From assembly GCA_963753585.1 (NCBI GenBank), contig CAVWCU010000001.1:1981681-2045680 (forward strand): a DNA stretch of 64,000 bases, in the 5' to 3' direction. Positions within the stretch are counted from its first letter, which is position 1; the number at the start of each line of letters is the position of its first letter. The notes beneath the pieces were generated by a model. It was given only the letters and a program-made list of their open reading frames with translations, had not been told where the DNA came from and did no database searches. The translations under genes were made by a program, and so were the position numbers. Shown here piece by piece: positions 29,430-37,505 of this stretch. Origin of the DNA: VRUE01 sp963753585 (GTDB taxonomy: Bacteria > Actinomycetota > Thermoleophilia > Solirubrobacterales > 70-9).

Positions 29430-30752
29430 TCAAAGAGCTAGGGAAAGTGGCTCTTCCAAAAGGGAACGAATCCGCGCTAGGAATTCCGCTGCTGGGGCTC
29501 CGTAGAGAATGCGGTGGTCGCAGGCGAGGTTGACCCACATCAGGTGGGCGGTGGCGATCTCGCCGTCGCGGACGACGGGGCGCTCGGAAATCGCGCCCAC
29601 GGCGAGGATCGCGGCTTGTGGCGGGTTGATCACCGCGGCGAAGACGTCGATCCCGAGCATCCCCAGGTTGGAGACGGTGAATGTCGCTCCGGAGAGCTCC
29701 GGCGGTGTGATCTGCCCGTCTCGCACCCGCTGCGCCAGCGTCCGTGCCTCCGAAGCGATCTGACGCAGGCTCTTGCGGTCGGCGTCGAAGACCGTGGGAA
29801 CAACCAGCCCGTCGTCCGTAGCCACCGCGACCCCCACGTTCACCCGCGAGTACAGCTCGAACCTTCCGTCCCGATACGCCCCGTTGGCCCGCGGATGCTC
29901 CCGCAGCGCCAGCGCACAGGCCTTGACCACCATGTCGTTGAAAGACGGCACCACGTCGCCCTCCTTGGCACCCGCCTTGATCTGAGCCCGCGCCGCGACC
30001 AGCCGGCTCATATCGATCTCAGCCTCGAGGTAGAAGTGCGGCGCCGTAGCCTTCGACTCCGCCATCCTGCGGGCGATGGTCGACTGAAGCTTGGAGAGGT
30101 CTTCGTAGGCGACCTGACCCTTGGCCGTTTCAGGGCTAGGCGTCTCAGCCGCGGGGCCCGTCGCGGCCGCGGGGGGGCCTGCGGGCGGGGGCTTCGCCTC
30201 CGTTCTCGGCCCCCCCGCGTCCACGCCACCCGCGGAAGAAGCGGCTTGCTCCACATCTGCCTTGACGATGCGCCCACCCGGCCCAGATCCCTGAAGCTCC
30301 CCCAAATCGAGGCCGCGCTCCTTGGCAATGCGACGAGCAACCGGGGACGCCTTGGTTCGACCATTTCCGGCTGAAGCTTGGGGTGCATTGATCGCCGTCT
30401 CTCCCGCGGGTGGCGTGGGGGTTGGGGGGGTCGAGGACGGGCGCTGTGCGCCCGCCCGCAGCGCCCCCCCTTCCCCCGCGACAGGACCCGCGGCCAACTC
30501 GGCCGAGCCATCCGGACCTTCACCGCCCACCCGAGCGATCGGCGTTCCGATAGCAACCGTCTCGCCCTCCTGCACGAGGATCTCCGTCAGCGTCCCGGCG
30601 ACGTCGCTTTCATAAGCCATATTCGCCTTGTCCGTCTCGATCTCCACCAGCTCGTCCCCGACCGCGACCTCGTCCCCGACCTGCTTCAGCCACTGCAGGA
30701 TCGTTCCCTCTTCCATCGAGTCGGACAGCCTCGGCATCACCACGTCGGCCAT
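29430..30752 (-). CDS. pdhC: Dihydrolipoamide acetyltransferase (E2)
   Basis: A 440-residue E2 core. The N-terminal lipoyl domain has the lipoylated Lys in EIETDKANM. Two Pro/Ala-rich linkers flank the peripheral-subunit-binding domain (SPVARRIAKERGLDLGELQG), and a catalytic domain begins near 210. The catalytic motif reads DHRILYG, where most E2 enzymes have DHRxxDG; a Tyr at this place is known from plastid and cyanobacterial E2. Both linkers contain copies of an in-frame palindromic repeat. It is last in the pdhABC operon with a TGATG overlap to pdhB. Confidence 0.93.
   Translation of the reverse strand: MADVVMPRLSDSMEEGTILQWLKQVGDEVAVGDELVEIETDKANMAYESDVAGTLTEILVQEGETVAIGTPIARVGGEGPDGSAELAAGPVAGEGGALRAGAQRPSSTPPTPTPPAGETAINAPQASAGNGRTKASPVARRIAKERGLDLGELQGSGPGGRIVKADVEQAASSAGGVDAGGPRTEAKPPPAGPPAAATGPAAETPSPETAKGQVAYEDLSKLQSTIARRMAESKATAPHFYLEAEIDMSRLVAARAQIKAGAKEGDVVPSFNDMVVKACALALREHPRANGAYRDGRFELYSRVNVGVAVATDDGLVVPTVFDADRKSLRQIASEARTLAQRVRDGQITPPELSGATFTVSNLGMLGIDVFAAVINPPQAAILAVGAISERPVVRDGEIATAHLMWVNLACDHRILYGAPAAEFLARIRSLLEEPLSLAL
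30149..30235 (-). repeat. Palindromic repeat family A, copy 2, in pdhC
   Basis: An 87-bp copy, inverted relative to copy 1, encoding part of the second E2 linker. The core is identical to copy 1 over 46 bases, while the flanks diverge slightly. Confidence 0.8.
30404..30493 (+). repeat. Palindromic repeat family A, copy 3, in pdhC
   Basis: A 90-bp diverged member with the same CCGCGGGTGGCG start, G-run and C-run arms and ACCCGCGG end. It encodes part of the first E2 linker. Its length is again a multiple of three. Confidence 0.65.
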
Positions 30753-31741
30753 CAGATCGACCCCTCCAGCGTGGCCAGCGCCGCCTTCACAACGTGCTCC
30801 TCGTGGGGAATCGCCGCCTGCTCCAGCCGCCTCGAATAAGGCATGTGGACGTCAGCCCCGGTCACCCGCTGCACCGGCGCGTCGAGGTCGTCGAAGGCCT
30901 GCTCGGTGATCAGCGTCGCCAGGTTGGCGCCGACGCCGCCGTGCGGCCAGCCCTCCTCGACGATCACGGCGCGGTTGGTCTTGCGCACCGAGGCGAGGAT
31001 CGTGTCGAGGTCGAGCGGGCGCAGCGTGCGGGGGTCGATCACCTCGGCCTCGACCCCCTGCTCGTGCGCGAGCGTCCGCGCCGCGTCCTCGGCGACGTGA
31101 GCCATCTTGAGGATGCCGATGATCGTCACGTCAGAGCCCTCGCGCCGCACCGCGGCCTGGCCGAAGCGCAGGACCTCCTCCTCGTCTTCGCTGACCTCCC
31201 CTCGCCGCCCGTAGAGGCTCTCGTGCTCGATGAAGACGACCGGGTTGTCGTCGCGGATGGCGGCCTTCAGCAGCGCCTTGCCGTCGGCGGGTGTGGACGG
31301 GCAGGCGACCAGCAGCCCGGGCACCTGCAGGAAGAGGGCCTCGAAGCTGTGCGAGTGGGTGGGCCCGAGCTGGTGCCCGCCCCCGCCCGGCATCCGCACC
31401 ACCATCGGCACCCGAGCCTGGCCGTTGAACATGTAGGGGATCGCGGCGGCGTGGTTGACGATCTGGTCGAGTGCCAGCAGCGCGAAGTTGACCGTCATCA
31501 ACTCGACCACCGGCCGCAGCCCCGCCATCGCCGCGCCCACCCCGGTGCCGACGATCGTGTTCTCGGAGATCGGCGTGTCGCGCACGCGCCGCTCGCCGAA
31601 CTCCTCGAGCAGCCCTTCGGTCACCTTGAAGGCGCCCTGGAAGACCCCGACGTCCTCGCCCATCACGAAGACCGCCTCGTCGCGCCGCATCTCCTCCGCC
31701 ATCGCGTCGCGCAGTGCCTCGCGCATCCGCAGCTCGGTCAT
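30752..31741 (-). CDS. pdhB: Pyruvate dehydrogenase E1 beta subunit
   Basis: A 329-residue transketolase-like beta subunit of the branched E1 type. Motifs include MGEDVGVFQGAFKVTEGL, the RVRDTPISENTIVGTGVGAA block and the C-terminal transketolase domain with VIVEEGWPHGGVGA. It pairs with the alpha subunit immediately upstream (overlap at 31738-31741) to decarboxylate pyruvate with thiamine diphosphate. Substrate could in principle be a branched-chain 2-oxo acid, but the adjacent lip and lpd genes fit pyruvate dehydrogenase. Confidence 0.93.
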   Translation of the reverse strand: MTELRMREALRDAMAEEMRRDEAVFVMGEDVGVFQGAFKVTEGLLEEFGERRVRDTPISENTIVGTGVGAAMAGLRPVVELMTVNFALLALDQIVNHAAAIPYMFNGQARVPMVVRMPGGGGHQLGPTHSHSFEALFLQVPGLLVACPSTPADGKALLKAAIRDDNPVVFIEHESLYGRRGEVSEDEEEVLRFGQAAVRREGSDVTIIGILKMAHVAEDAARTLAHEQGVEAEVIDPRTLRPLDLDTILASVRKTNRAVIVEEGWPHGGVGANLATLITEQAFDDLDAPVQRVTGADVHMPYSRRLEQAAIPHEEHVVKAALATLEGSI

Positions 31742-32946
31742 CGCTCCTCGACCTCCTCGGCGACCGGCAAGTCAGCACCCTCCTCTGCGACCTCGGGCTC
31801 GACGCCCTCTTGGGCGTCCCCGCTCTGGGCGGGGTTCGGCCGCGGTCCGTCGGGCTGACCCGCGTAGGCGGCGCCGGCCTCGGCCAGCTCGCGCGCCGCC
31901 TCGGGCATGTGGTGCTCGTCCTCTCCGCGGTGCGGCTCGGGGCTGCGCTCGTCTACCGCGTACCAGCCGGCGTCGCTGTCGAGCACGTAGAGGCTCTCGT
32001 AGAGGGTGTCGAGGGCCGGCTCGGGGGAGGAGTCGGCGAACTCGACCGCGGCGAGCACCGTCTCGGTGGCCTTGTCGCGCACCTCCTGCACCTCCCGCTC
32101 CCCCAGCACCCCCGCCTCGACGCAGCGCCGCGCGAAGAGCTCGATCGGGTCCTTGGCCTGCCACGCCTCGACCTCCTCGCGCTCGCGGTAGACCTCGGGG
32201 TCGGCGGCGGAGTGGCCGCGGAAGCGGTAGGTGAAGGCCTCGAGCATCGTCGGCCGGCGCTCCTCGCGGGCGAGCCGGATCCCCTCGGCGACCGCCTCGC
32301 GCACCGCCAGCACGTCCATCCCGTCGATCCGCTGCCCCGTGATCCCGTAGCCCTCCGCCTTCTTGGAGAGGTCGGTCTGGGCCGAGTGCCGCTCGACCGA
32401 GGTGCCCATCCCGTAGAGGTTGTTCTCGACCAGGAAGAGGACGGGAAGGCTCCAGAGCGCCGCCAGGTTCATCGTCTCGCCGAAGTTGCCGGCGTTGGAG
32501 GCGCCGTCGCCGAACATGCAGACCGTGACCGCGTCCTCCCCCTTGTACTCGGAGGCGAGGGCGAGGCCGGCCGCGATCGGCAGGTTTCCGCCGACGATCC
32601 CGTAGCCGCCCATGAAGCGGCGCTCGGCGTCGAAGATGTGCATCGACCCGCCGCGGCCGCCGCTGGTCCCGTCGACCCGGCCGAAGAGCTCGGCCATCAC
32701 GCGCTTGGGGTCGGTGCCGCGAGCGATCGCGTGACCGTGCGTGCGGTAGGTGCCGATCAGGTAGTCCTCCTCGCGCATCGCCGCGGAGACGCCGACGATG
32801 GTCGCCTCCTCGCCGATCCCCAGATGCAGGAACCCCCCCGCCTTTGCCCGCTGGTACTGGCGCCCTGCCTCTTCCTCGAAGCGGCGGATCAGCGCCATCC
32901 GCGCGAGCAGCGCGTAACAGGTGGAGGCGTCAGGGAGATCGGCCAT
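31738..32946 (-). CDS. pdhA: Pyruvate dehydrogenase E1 alpha subunit
   Basis: A 402-residue protein from the ATG at 32946. The thiamine-diphosphate motif GDGASNAGNFGETMN...ENN spans residues ~160-195. IGTYRTHGHAIARG carries the conserved His, and FRGHSAADPEVYR is the phosphorylation-loop-like region. The C-terminal 60 residues (after SDAGWYAVDE) are an acidic, disordered tail beyond the usual family length. It heads the pdhABC operon; the 170 bases upstream hold a large palindrome at 32961-33120. Confidence 0.93.
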   Translation of the reverse strand: MADLPDASTCYALLARMALIRRFEEEAGRQYQRAKAGGFLHLGIGEEATIVGVSAAMREEDYLIGTYRTHGHAIARGTDPKRVMAELFGRVDGTSGGRGGSMHIFDAERRFMGGYGIVGGNLPIAAGLALASEYKGEDAVTVCMFGDGASNAGNFGETMNLAALWSLPVLFLVENNLYGMGTSVERHSAQTDLSKKAEGYGITGQRIDGMDVLAVREAVAEGIRLAREERRPTMLEAFTYRFRGHSAADPEVYREREEVEAWQAKDPIELFARRCVEAGVLGEREVQEVRDKATETVLAAVEFADSSPEPALDTLYESLYVLDSDAGWYAVDERSPEPHRGEDEHHMPEAARELAEAGAAYAGQPDGPRPNPAQSGDAQEGVEPEVAEEGADLPVAEEVEER

Positions 32947-32960
32947 CCGCCTGAGCCTAG

Positions 32961-33120
32961 ATGATGGACACCGCGGCCTCGCACGCCTGGATTGCACGCG
33001 TGGCACTTCGCATCTCTGCGTCCTCAGTCGGCCGAATAGCGCTGCTATTCGGCCTCCCTGCGTCCTTGATCTGCTCGGCCACGCGTGCCCCCAGGCGCAC
33101 GCGGTCGCGCCGTCCATCAT
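32961..33120. repeat. Palindromic repeat family B, copy 1
   Basis: A 160-bp imperfect palindrome between pdhA and the DsbA-like gene, with outer arms ATGATGGAC/GTCCATCAT, middle arms CGCCTGG/CCAGGCG and CACGCGTGG/CCACGCGTG. Its inner 85 bp (32999-33083) match the sequence around the purN start (41092-41175). The centre holds a 10-bp hairpin GCCGAATAGC/GCTATTCGGC. It fills the whole intergenic region. Confidence 0.7.
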
Positions 33121-33719
33121 CCGCTCGCGGCGCTGACCGCCTCCTCGACTCTGTCGTCGCCCCAAAAGATCTTGCCGCCGACGAGGAGGGAAGGGACGCC
33201 GGTGACCCCCAGCTCGGCAGCCCGGTCGGTCTCCTCGCGCAGAGCGCCCTTGACCACCTCGGTCTCCACTGCCTTCAGCAGCGCCCGCGGGTGCAGCTCG
33301 CAGGCCGCGGCCGCGATCAGCACGTTGTCGGGCACCGAGAGGTCGCGGCCGGCGGCGAAGGCCTGGCGGAAGGCGGCGAGGGCGAAGGAGACGGTGCGGC
33401 CGGTCTGCTTGGCGAAGGTGGCGGCGCGCATCGCGAAGAGCATGTTGCCGGGCCAGGGGTCGGGCCAGGACAGCGGCGGCAGCCCGTACCCCGCGGCCCG
33501 CCGCTCGACCTCGGCGACCCCCTCGTCCCGCTCGGACCCGTTGCCCCACGAGTCCCGCCCGAAGTGCTTGAACAGCGCGCCGAGCAGGATCGGCTGCCAC
33601 TCGGGCTGCTCCAGCTCCGCCTCGGTGAAGAGCCCGCTGACCCGCTCCGCGGTCAGGTACGCGTACGGCGAGCCCAGATCGAAGTAGAAGGTCGCCCTAG
33701 GCGTGGATGGCCCAGCCAT
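33117..33719 (-). CDS. DsbA-family (HCCA isomerase-like) protein
   Basis: A 200-residue thioredoxin-fold protein of the DsbA/GST-kappa/2-hydroxychromene-2-carboxylate isomerase group. The start FYFDLGSPYAYLTAERV replaces the CxxC by SPY, as in HCCA isomerases and GST kappa. The closing GVTGVPSLLVGGKIFWGDD is the cis-Pro region and dimer tail. Isomerase or glutathione-linked chemistry is likely. Its start overlaps the end of lpd by 23 bases, so it is translated with it. Confidence 0.82.
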   Translation of the reverse strand: MAGPSTPRATFYFDLGSPYAYLTAERVSGLFTEAELEQPEWQPILLGALFKHFGRDSWGNGSERDEGVAEVERRAAGYGLPPLSWPDPWPGNMLFAMRAATFAKQTGRTVSFALAAFRQAFAAGRDLSVPDNVLIAAAACELHPRALLKAVETEVVKGALREETDRAAELGVTGVPSLLVGGKIFWGDDRVEEAVSAASG

Positions 33720-35064
33720 CTACCGCTCGTGCCGCGTCGAGGATCGCCTCGGAGATCGTCGGGTGGGGGTGGACGATCCGGGCCAGCTCCTGGTAGCCGC
33801 CCTCCAGCGCCATCGTCGCGACCAGCTCCGCGATCATGTCGCAGGCCCGGTTGCCGACCACGTGGGCGCCGAGTATCTCGCCGTACTTCGAGTCGACGAC
33901 GAGCTTGACCAGGCCGTCTTTGTCGTCGTAGACGGTGGCACCGCCGACGCCGCCGAGCTTCTGCTTGCCGACCTTGACGTCGTGACCGGCCTCCTTGGCG
34001 GCCGCCTCGGTGAGGCCGACGCTCGCCACCTGCGGGTGGCAGAAGGTCGCCCCGGCGACGAGGTTCTGGTCGACCGGATGGGTCGGCTCGCCGGCCGCGT
34101 GCTCGACCGCGACGACGCCCTCCTCGGAGGCCTTGTGGGCGAGCGCCTTGGCGCCCGTGAGGTCGCCTATCGCGTAGACCTTGGGGTTCGAGGTGCGCCC
34201 GTACTCGTCGACCTCGACCTTGCCGTTCTCGGTCAGCGTGACGCCGGCTTCGGAGAGGCCGAGCCCCTCGACGTCGGCCGAGCGGCCGCCGGCGATGCAG
34301 AGGTAGTCAACCTCGATCGACTCCCCGCCGTAGCTGAGCTTGACCGAGCTCTCGCCGGCCTCGACGTTCTCGACCGGCGTGCCGGTGGAGATCGTCACGT
34401 TCTGCTTCTTGAAGGCGCGCTCGACCACGCGGGCCATGTCCTTGTCCTCGGCCGGGAGGATCTGGTCGAGCATCTCGATCAGCACTACCTCGGTGCCGAA
34501 GCGGCCGTAGGCGGAGGCGATCTCACAGCCCGAGGCGCCGGCGCCGGCCACGGCGATCTTCTTCGGCTGCTCGGGGAGAGACCAGGCGCCCCAGGTGTCG
34601 ACGACACGGCCGCCGAACTCGACCCCCGGGATCGGCAGCGCCGCCGAGCCGGTGGCGAGCACGACCGCGCCGGCCTCGTAGACCTCGTCGCCGACCTTGA
34701 CGCCGCCGCCGGAGGTGAGCGAGCCCTCGCCCTCGATCAGGGTGACCTTGTTCTTGTCCCAGAGCATCTTGACGCCGCTGGAGAGCGACTCCGAGACGTC
34801 GGCGCGGCGCTTGCCAAGCGCATCCCAGTCGATCGAGACGTCCTTGGCGACGACGCCGAGCTCGGCGCTCTCGCGCGCCTGGGTGTAGATCTCGGCCGTG
34901 CGCAGCACGGTCTTGGCCGGGATGCAGGCGTAGTTGAGGCAGCGCCCGCCCGGCTTGTCGCGCTCGACCACAGCGGTCTTCTTGCCGAGCTGGGCGGCCC
35001 GGATCGCGGCCACGTAGCCCCCCGGGCCCCCGCCGATGACGATCACGTCGTAGGAATCAGCCAC
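33697..35064 (-). CDS. lpd: Dihydrolipoyl dehydrogenase (E3)
   Basis: A 455-residue flavoprotein disulfide reductase that reoxidises lipoamide of the pyruvate dehydrogenase complex. The FAD motif is VIVIGGGPGGYVAA, the redox-active disulfide is CLNYAC in GGRCLNYACIPAKT, the NAD-binding motif is VAGAGASGCEIA, and the catalytic His-Glu pair lies in HPHPTISEAI. It starts at GTG. The gene precedes, but is separated from, pdhABC by the DsbA-like gene and repeat B. Confidence 0.95.
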   Translation of the reverse strand: MADSYDVIVIGGGPGGYVAAIRAAQLGKKTAVVERDKPGGRCLNYACIPAKTVLRTAEIYTQARESAELGVVAKDVSIDWDALGKRRADVSESLSSGVKMLWDKNKVTLIEGEGSLTSGGGVKVGDEVYEAGAVVLATGSAALPIPGVEFGGRVVDTWGAWSLPEQPKKIAVAGAGASGCEIASAYGRFGTEVVLIEMLDQILPAEDKDMARVVERAFKKQNVTISTGTPVENVEAGESSVKLSYGGESIEVDYLCIAGGRSADVEGLGLSEAGVTLTENGKVEVDEYGRTSNPKVYAIGDLTGAKALAHKASEEGVVAVEHAAGEPTHPVDQNLVAGATFCHPQVASVGLTEAAAKEAGHDVKVGKQKLGGVGGATVYDDKDGLVKLVVDSKYGEILGAHVVGNRACDMIAELVATMALEGGYQELARIVHPHPTISEAILDAARAVDGWAIHA

Positions 35065-35098
35065 TGCCCTGAGCCTATAGAACGAAAGATCGCGCTCG

Positions 35099-35611
35099 CT
35101 AATCGGGTCTTCTGGTCGGCATCTGGATCCGGGCCATCGCCTTGACCATGAAGAAGAAGAACGTCCCGGCGACCGCGAGCAGGGCGAGGGTGCCGGCGAT
35201 CTGGGCGAGCGAGGTGGCCGCGACCAGGAGGCCGAAGAAGGCGCTGAAGAGGATGAAGACCAGGATCAGCTGGAAGCCGAGCACCGCCCAGTAGCGGGCG
35301 CGCCACATGCCCCAGGCCATCATCGCGGTCAGCAGGGCCGGCGCCAGCGCCTGCACGAATCGCGGTTTCTCCCCGTCGACCTCGGTGCCGGAGACATAGC
35401 CGATCACGACCGAGATTGAGATCAGGGCGGAGACGACGGCGCCGATCGTCACCACCAGCGGCCGCTCGCCCTCGCCCAGCGGCTCGAGCGCCTCGCGGGC
35501 GGCCTGGTTGCGTTCCTCCGCCTTTGCGTAGCCGCGCTCCATCCGCTCGCGCGGGGTGGGGGAGGCACCGCGTTGCTTGCGCTTTCGCGGCTCGGCTGCC
35601 GGGTCAGGCAC
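35099..35611 (-). CDS. Conserved four-TM membrane protein
   Basis: A 170-residue protein from a GTG that overlaps the thiE stop by eight bases. A charged N-terminal part of about 55 residues (RKRKQRG, then a RMERGYAKAEERNQAAREAL helix) precedes four hydrophobic segments such as ALISISVVIGYV and ILVFILFSAFFGLLVA. The family is not recognised by name; similar small proteins follow thiE in relatives. Function is unknown and coupling to thiE may only be positional. Confidence 0.6.
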   Translation of the reverse strand: MPDPAAEPRKRKQRGASPTPRERMERGYAKAEERNQAAREALEPLGEGERPLVVTIGAVVSALISISVVIGYVSGTEVDGEKPRFVQALAPALLTAMMAWGMWRARYWAVLGFQLILVFILFSAFFGLLVAATSLAQIAGTLALLAVAGTFFFFMVKAMARIQMPTRRPD

Positions 35612-36290
35612 CGGGCGCCGCCTCCCCCAGCGGCGCAAATGCCCCTCGCAGCTTCTCCGCGGCTGCGGCTGGGTCCCCGGCGTCGCGGATCGCCCGCACG
35701 ACGCAGATCCGCCGCGCCCCGGCGTCGACCACCTCCGCCGCGTTGCCCGCGTCGATGCCGCCGATCGCGAAGAAGGGATGGGGGGCACTGGCGGCCGCGT
35801 GGCGGATCAGGTCGAGCCCGACCGCGGGGCGGCCCTCCTTCGTCGGCGTCTCCCAGATAGGACCGACGCTCACGTAGTCGACGGGCGCTCCGGCCGTTGC
35901 GGCGAGCTGCTCCTCGGAGTGGGTCGAGAGGCCGACGATCGCGTCGGGCCCAAGCGCCGCGCGGGCCTCGGATGCCGGCATGTCGTCCTGTCCCACGTGG
36001 ACGCCGTCGGCGTTGCAGGCGCGGGCCAGGTCGGGATCGTCGTTGACGACGAAGAGGGCGCTGTAGGTGTCGCAGAGCCGGCGGAAGGTGAGGGCGGCGA
36101 GCTCCACCTCGCGCCGTGGCAGCGACTTCTCGCGCAGCTGGACGATGTCGACGCCGCCGTTCAGCGCCGCCCGCAGCAGCGGCTCGGGGTCTTCGCCGTG
36201 GGGGTGAGCGTCGCAGCAGAGGTAGAGGCGCGCCGTGCGCAGCCGCTCGCGGCGCAGCGGGCCCTTGGCGTCGGGGGTGGCGAGGCTCAC
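35604..36290 (-). CDS. thiE: Thiamine-phosphate synthase
   Basis: A protein of 228 residues from the GTG at 36290; a much longer open frame upstream is a shadow of thiO. It joins the pyrimidine and thiazole halves of thiamine. Motifs: VDIVQLREKSLP, FVVNDDPDLARACNADGVHVGQDD and VSVGPIWETPTK. It is divergent from the TPP riboswitch-thiO-thiSG unit with only about 20 bases between, so both promoters must be compact or overlap the riboswitch DNA. Confidence 0.92.
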   Translation of the reverse strand: MSLATPDAKGPLRRERLRTARLYLCCDAHPHGEDPEPLLRAALNGGVDIVQLREKSLPRREVELAALTFRRLCDTYSALFVVNDDPDLARACNADGVHVGQDDMPASEARAALGPDAIVGLSTHSEEQLAATAGAPVDYVSVGPIWETPTKEGRPAVGLDLIRHAAASAPHPFFAIGGIDAGNAAEVVDAGARRICVVRAIRDAGDPAAAAEKLRGAFAPLGEAAPGA

Positions 36291-36311
36291 CCCCTGATTA
36301 TCGCTCGGTAG

Positions 36312-36409
36312 CATCGGTGGGGTACGGGAGCCCACGAGGCTGAGAGGGTGGCAGCGAGGCCACCGACCGTCTGGACCTGATCCGGGTAATGCCGGCGGAG
36401 GCAAGATTG
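36312..36409 (+). promoter_or_regulatory. TPP riboswitch (THI element)
   Basis: The hallmark blocks are present in order: GGCTGAGAGG (36338-36347), a variable stem GTGGC/GCCAC, and GGACCTGATCCGGGTAATGC (36373-36392) followed by CGGCGGAGG. The final GGAGG is the ribosome binding site of thiO, so thiamine diphosphate most likely acts by hiding translation initiation. The RNA controls thiO and the overlapping thiSG gene. Confidence 0.93.
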
Positions 36410-37505
36410 AGCGACAGAGGTAGCTATGACGCGGTGGTGGTCGGCGGCGGCGCGATCGGGCTCTGCTGCGCCTGGCGCCTCTCACGACGCGGAGCGCGCG
36501 TCGTCGTTCTCGACCGCGCTGTGCCCCCGGCCGGGGCGACCCGCGTCGCCGCCGGGCATGCTTGCGCCCGTCGGCGAGCTGGCCTTCGGCGAGCCGGAGC
36601 TGCTGCGGATGACCCTCGCGGCCGCCGAGGCCTTCCCGGGCTTCATCGCCGAGCTGGAGGCGGCGAGTGGGATGGGCAGCGGCTACGAGTGCTGTGGCGC
36701 CCTGCACGTCGCGCTCGACCGCGACGAGGCGGCGGAGCTGCGCCGCGTCCACGAGCTGCAGCGCTCCCTCGGCCTCGGCGCGGAGTGGCTGCCGCCGCGA
36801 CGTTGTCGCGAGCTGGAGCCCGGCCTGACGCCTTCCTTCAACGGCGGTGTGCACGCGCCTGCCGAGGCGGCGGTCGACCCGCGGCTGATGACGGACGCTC
36901 TGCTCGCGGCCCTGGCGGGCGAAGGGGTCGAGGTCAGGGCCGGGTGTGAGGTCACCGAGGCGATCCTCGACGGCGAGCGGATCGAGGGCGTGCGCACGGC
37001 GGCCGGTGAGGAGCTGCGCGCGGACGCAGTGGTGCTCGCCACCGGCGCCTGGGCAGGCGCCGCCGACTGGCTGCCCGAGCGCGCCCGCCCTCCCGTCCGC
37101 CCGGTCAAGGGACAGATCCTCGAGCTGCGTGCGCCGGACGGAGAGCCGCCCTGCGAGCGGATCGTCGCCTCCGAGCGGATCTACCTGGTCCCCCGTCCCG
37201 ACGGCCGCCTGATCGCCGGGGCGAGTGCCGAGGAGCGCGGCTTCGACACCACCGTCACCGCGGGCGGCGTACACGAGCTGCTGCGCGAGGCATATCGTCT
37301 GCTGCCCGACGTCGCCGAGATGGAGCTGGTCGAAGCGATGGCGGGACTGCGCCCGGGCACTCCCGACAACCTGCCGCTGGTCGGCCCGGGAGCGCTCGAG
37401 GGCCTCGTCCTCGCCTGCGGCCACTACCGCAACGGCATCCTCCTGGCGCCGCTGGCCGGCGAAGCAGTCGCCGCCGAACTCGCCGGCGTGGAGGTGGCCG
37501 GATGA
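36407..37505 (+). CDS. thiO: Glycine oxidase ThiO, frameshifted
   Basis: A FAD-dependent amine oxidase supplying dehydroglycine for thiazole formation. The first ~50 residues, from a TTG at 36407 placed right after the riboswitch GGAGG, contain the FAD motif VVVGGGAIGLCCAWRLSRRGA. The rest of the protein (GMLAPVGELAFGEPELL onward) continues in the next frame. The shift falls at the GGG run 36554-36556, where removing one base restores a normal ThiO. C-terminal motifs such as MAGLRPGTPDNLPLVG and GHYRNGILLAP are intact. A sequence error is more likely than a true pseudogene because thiSG overlaps it by four bases. Confidence 0.85.
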
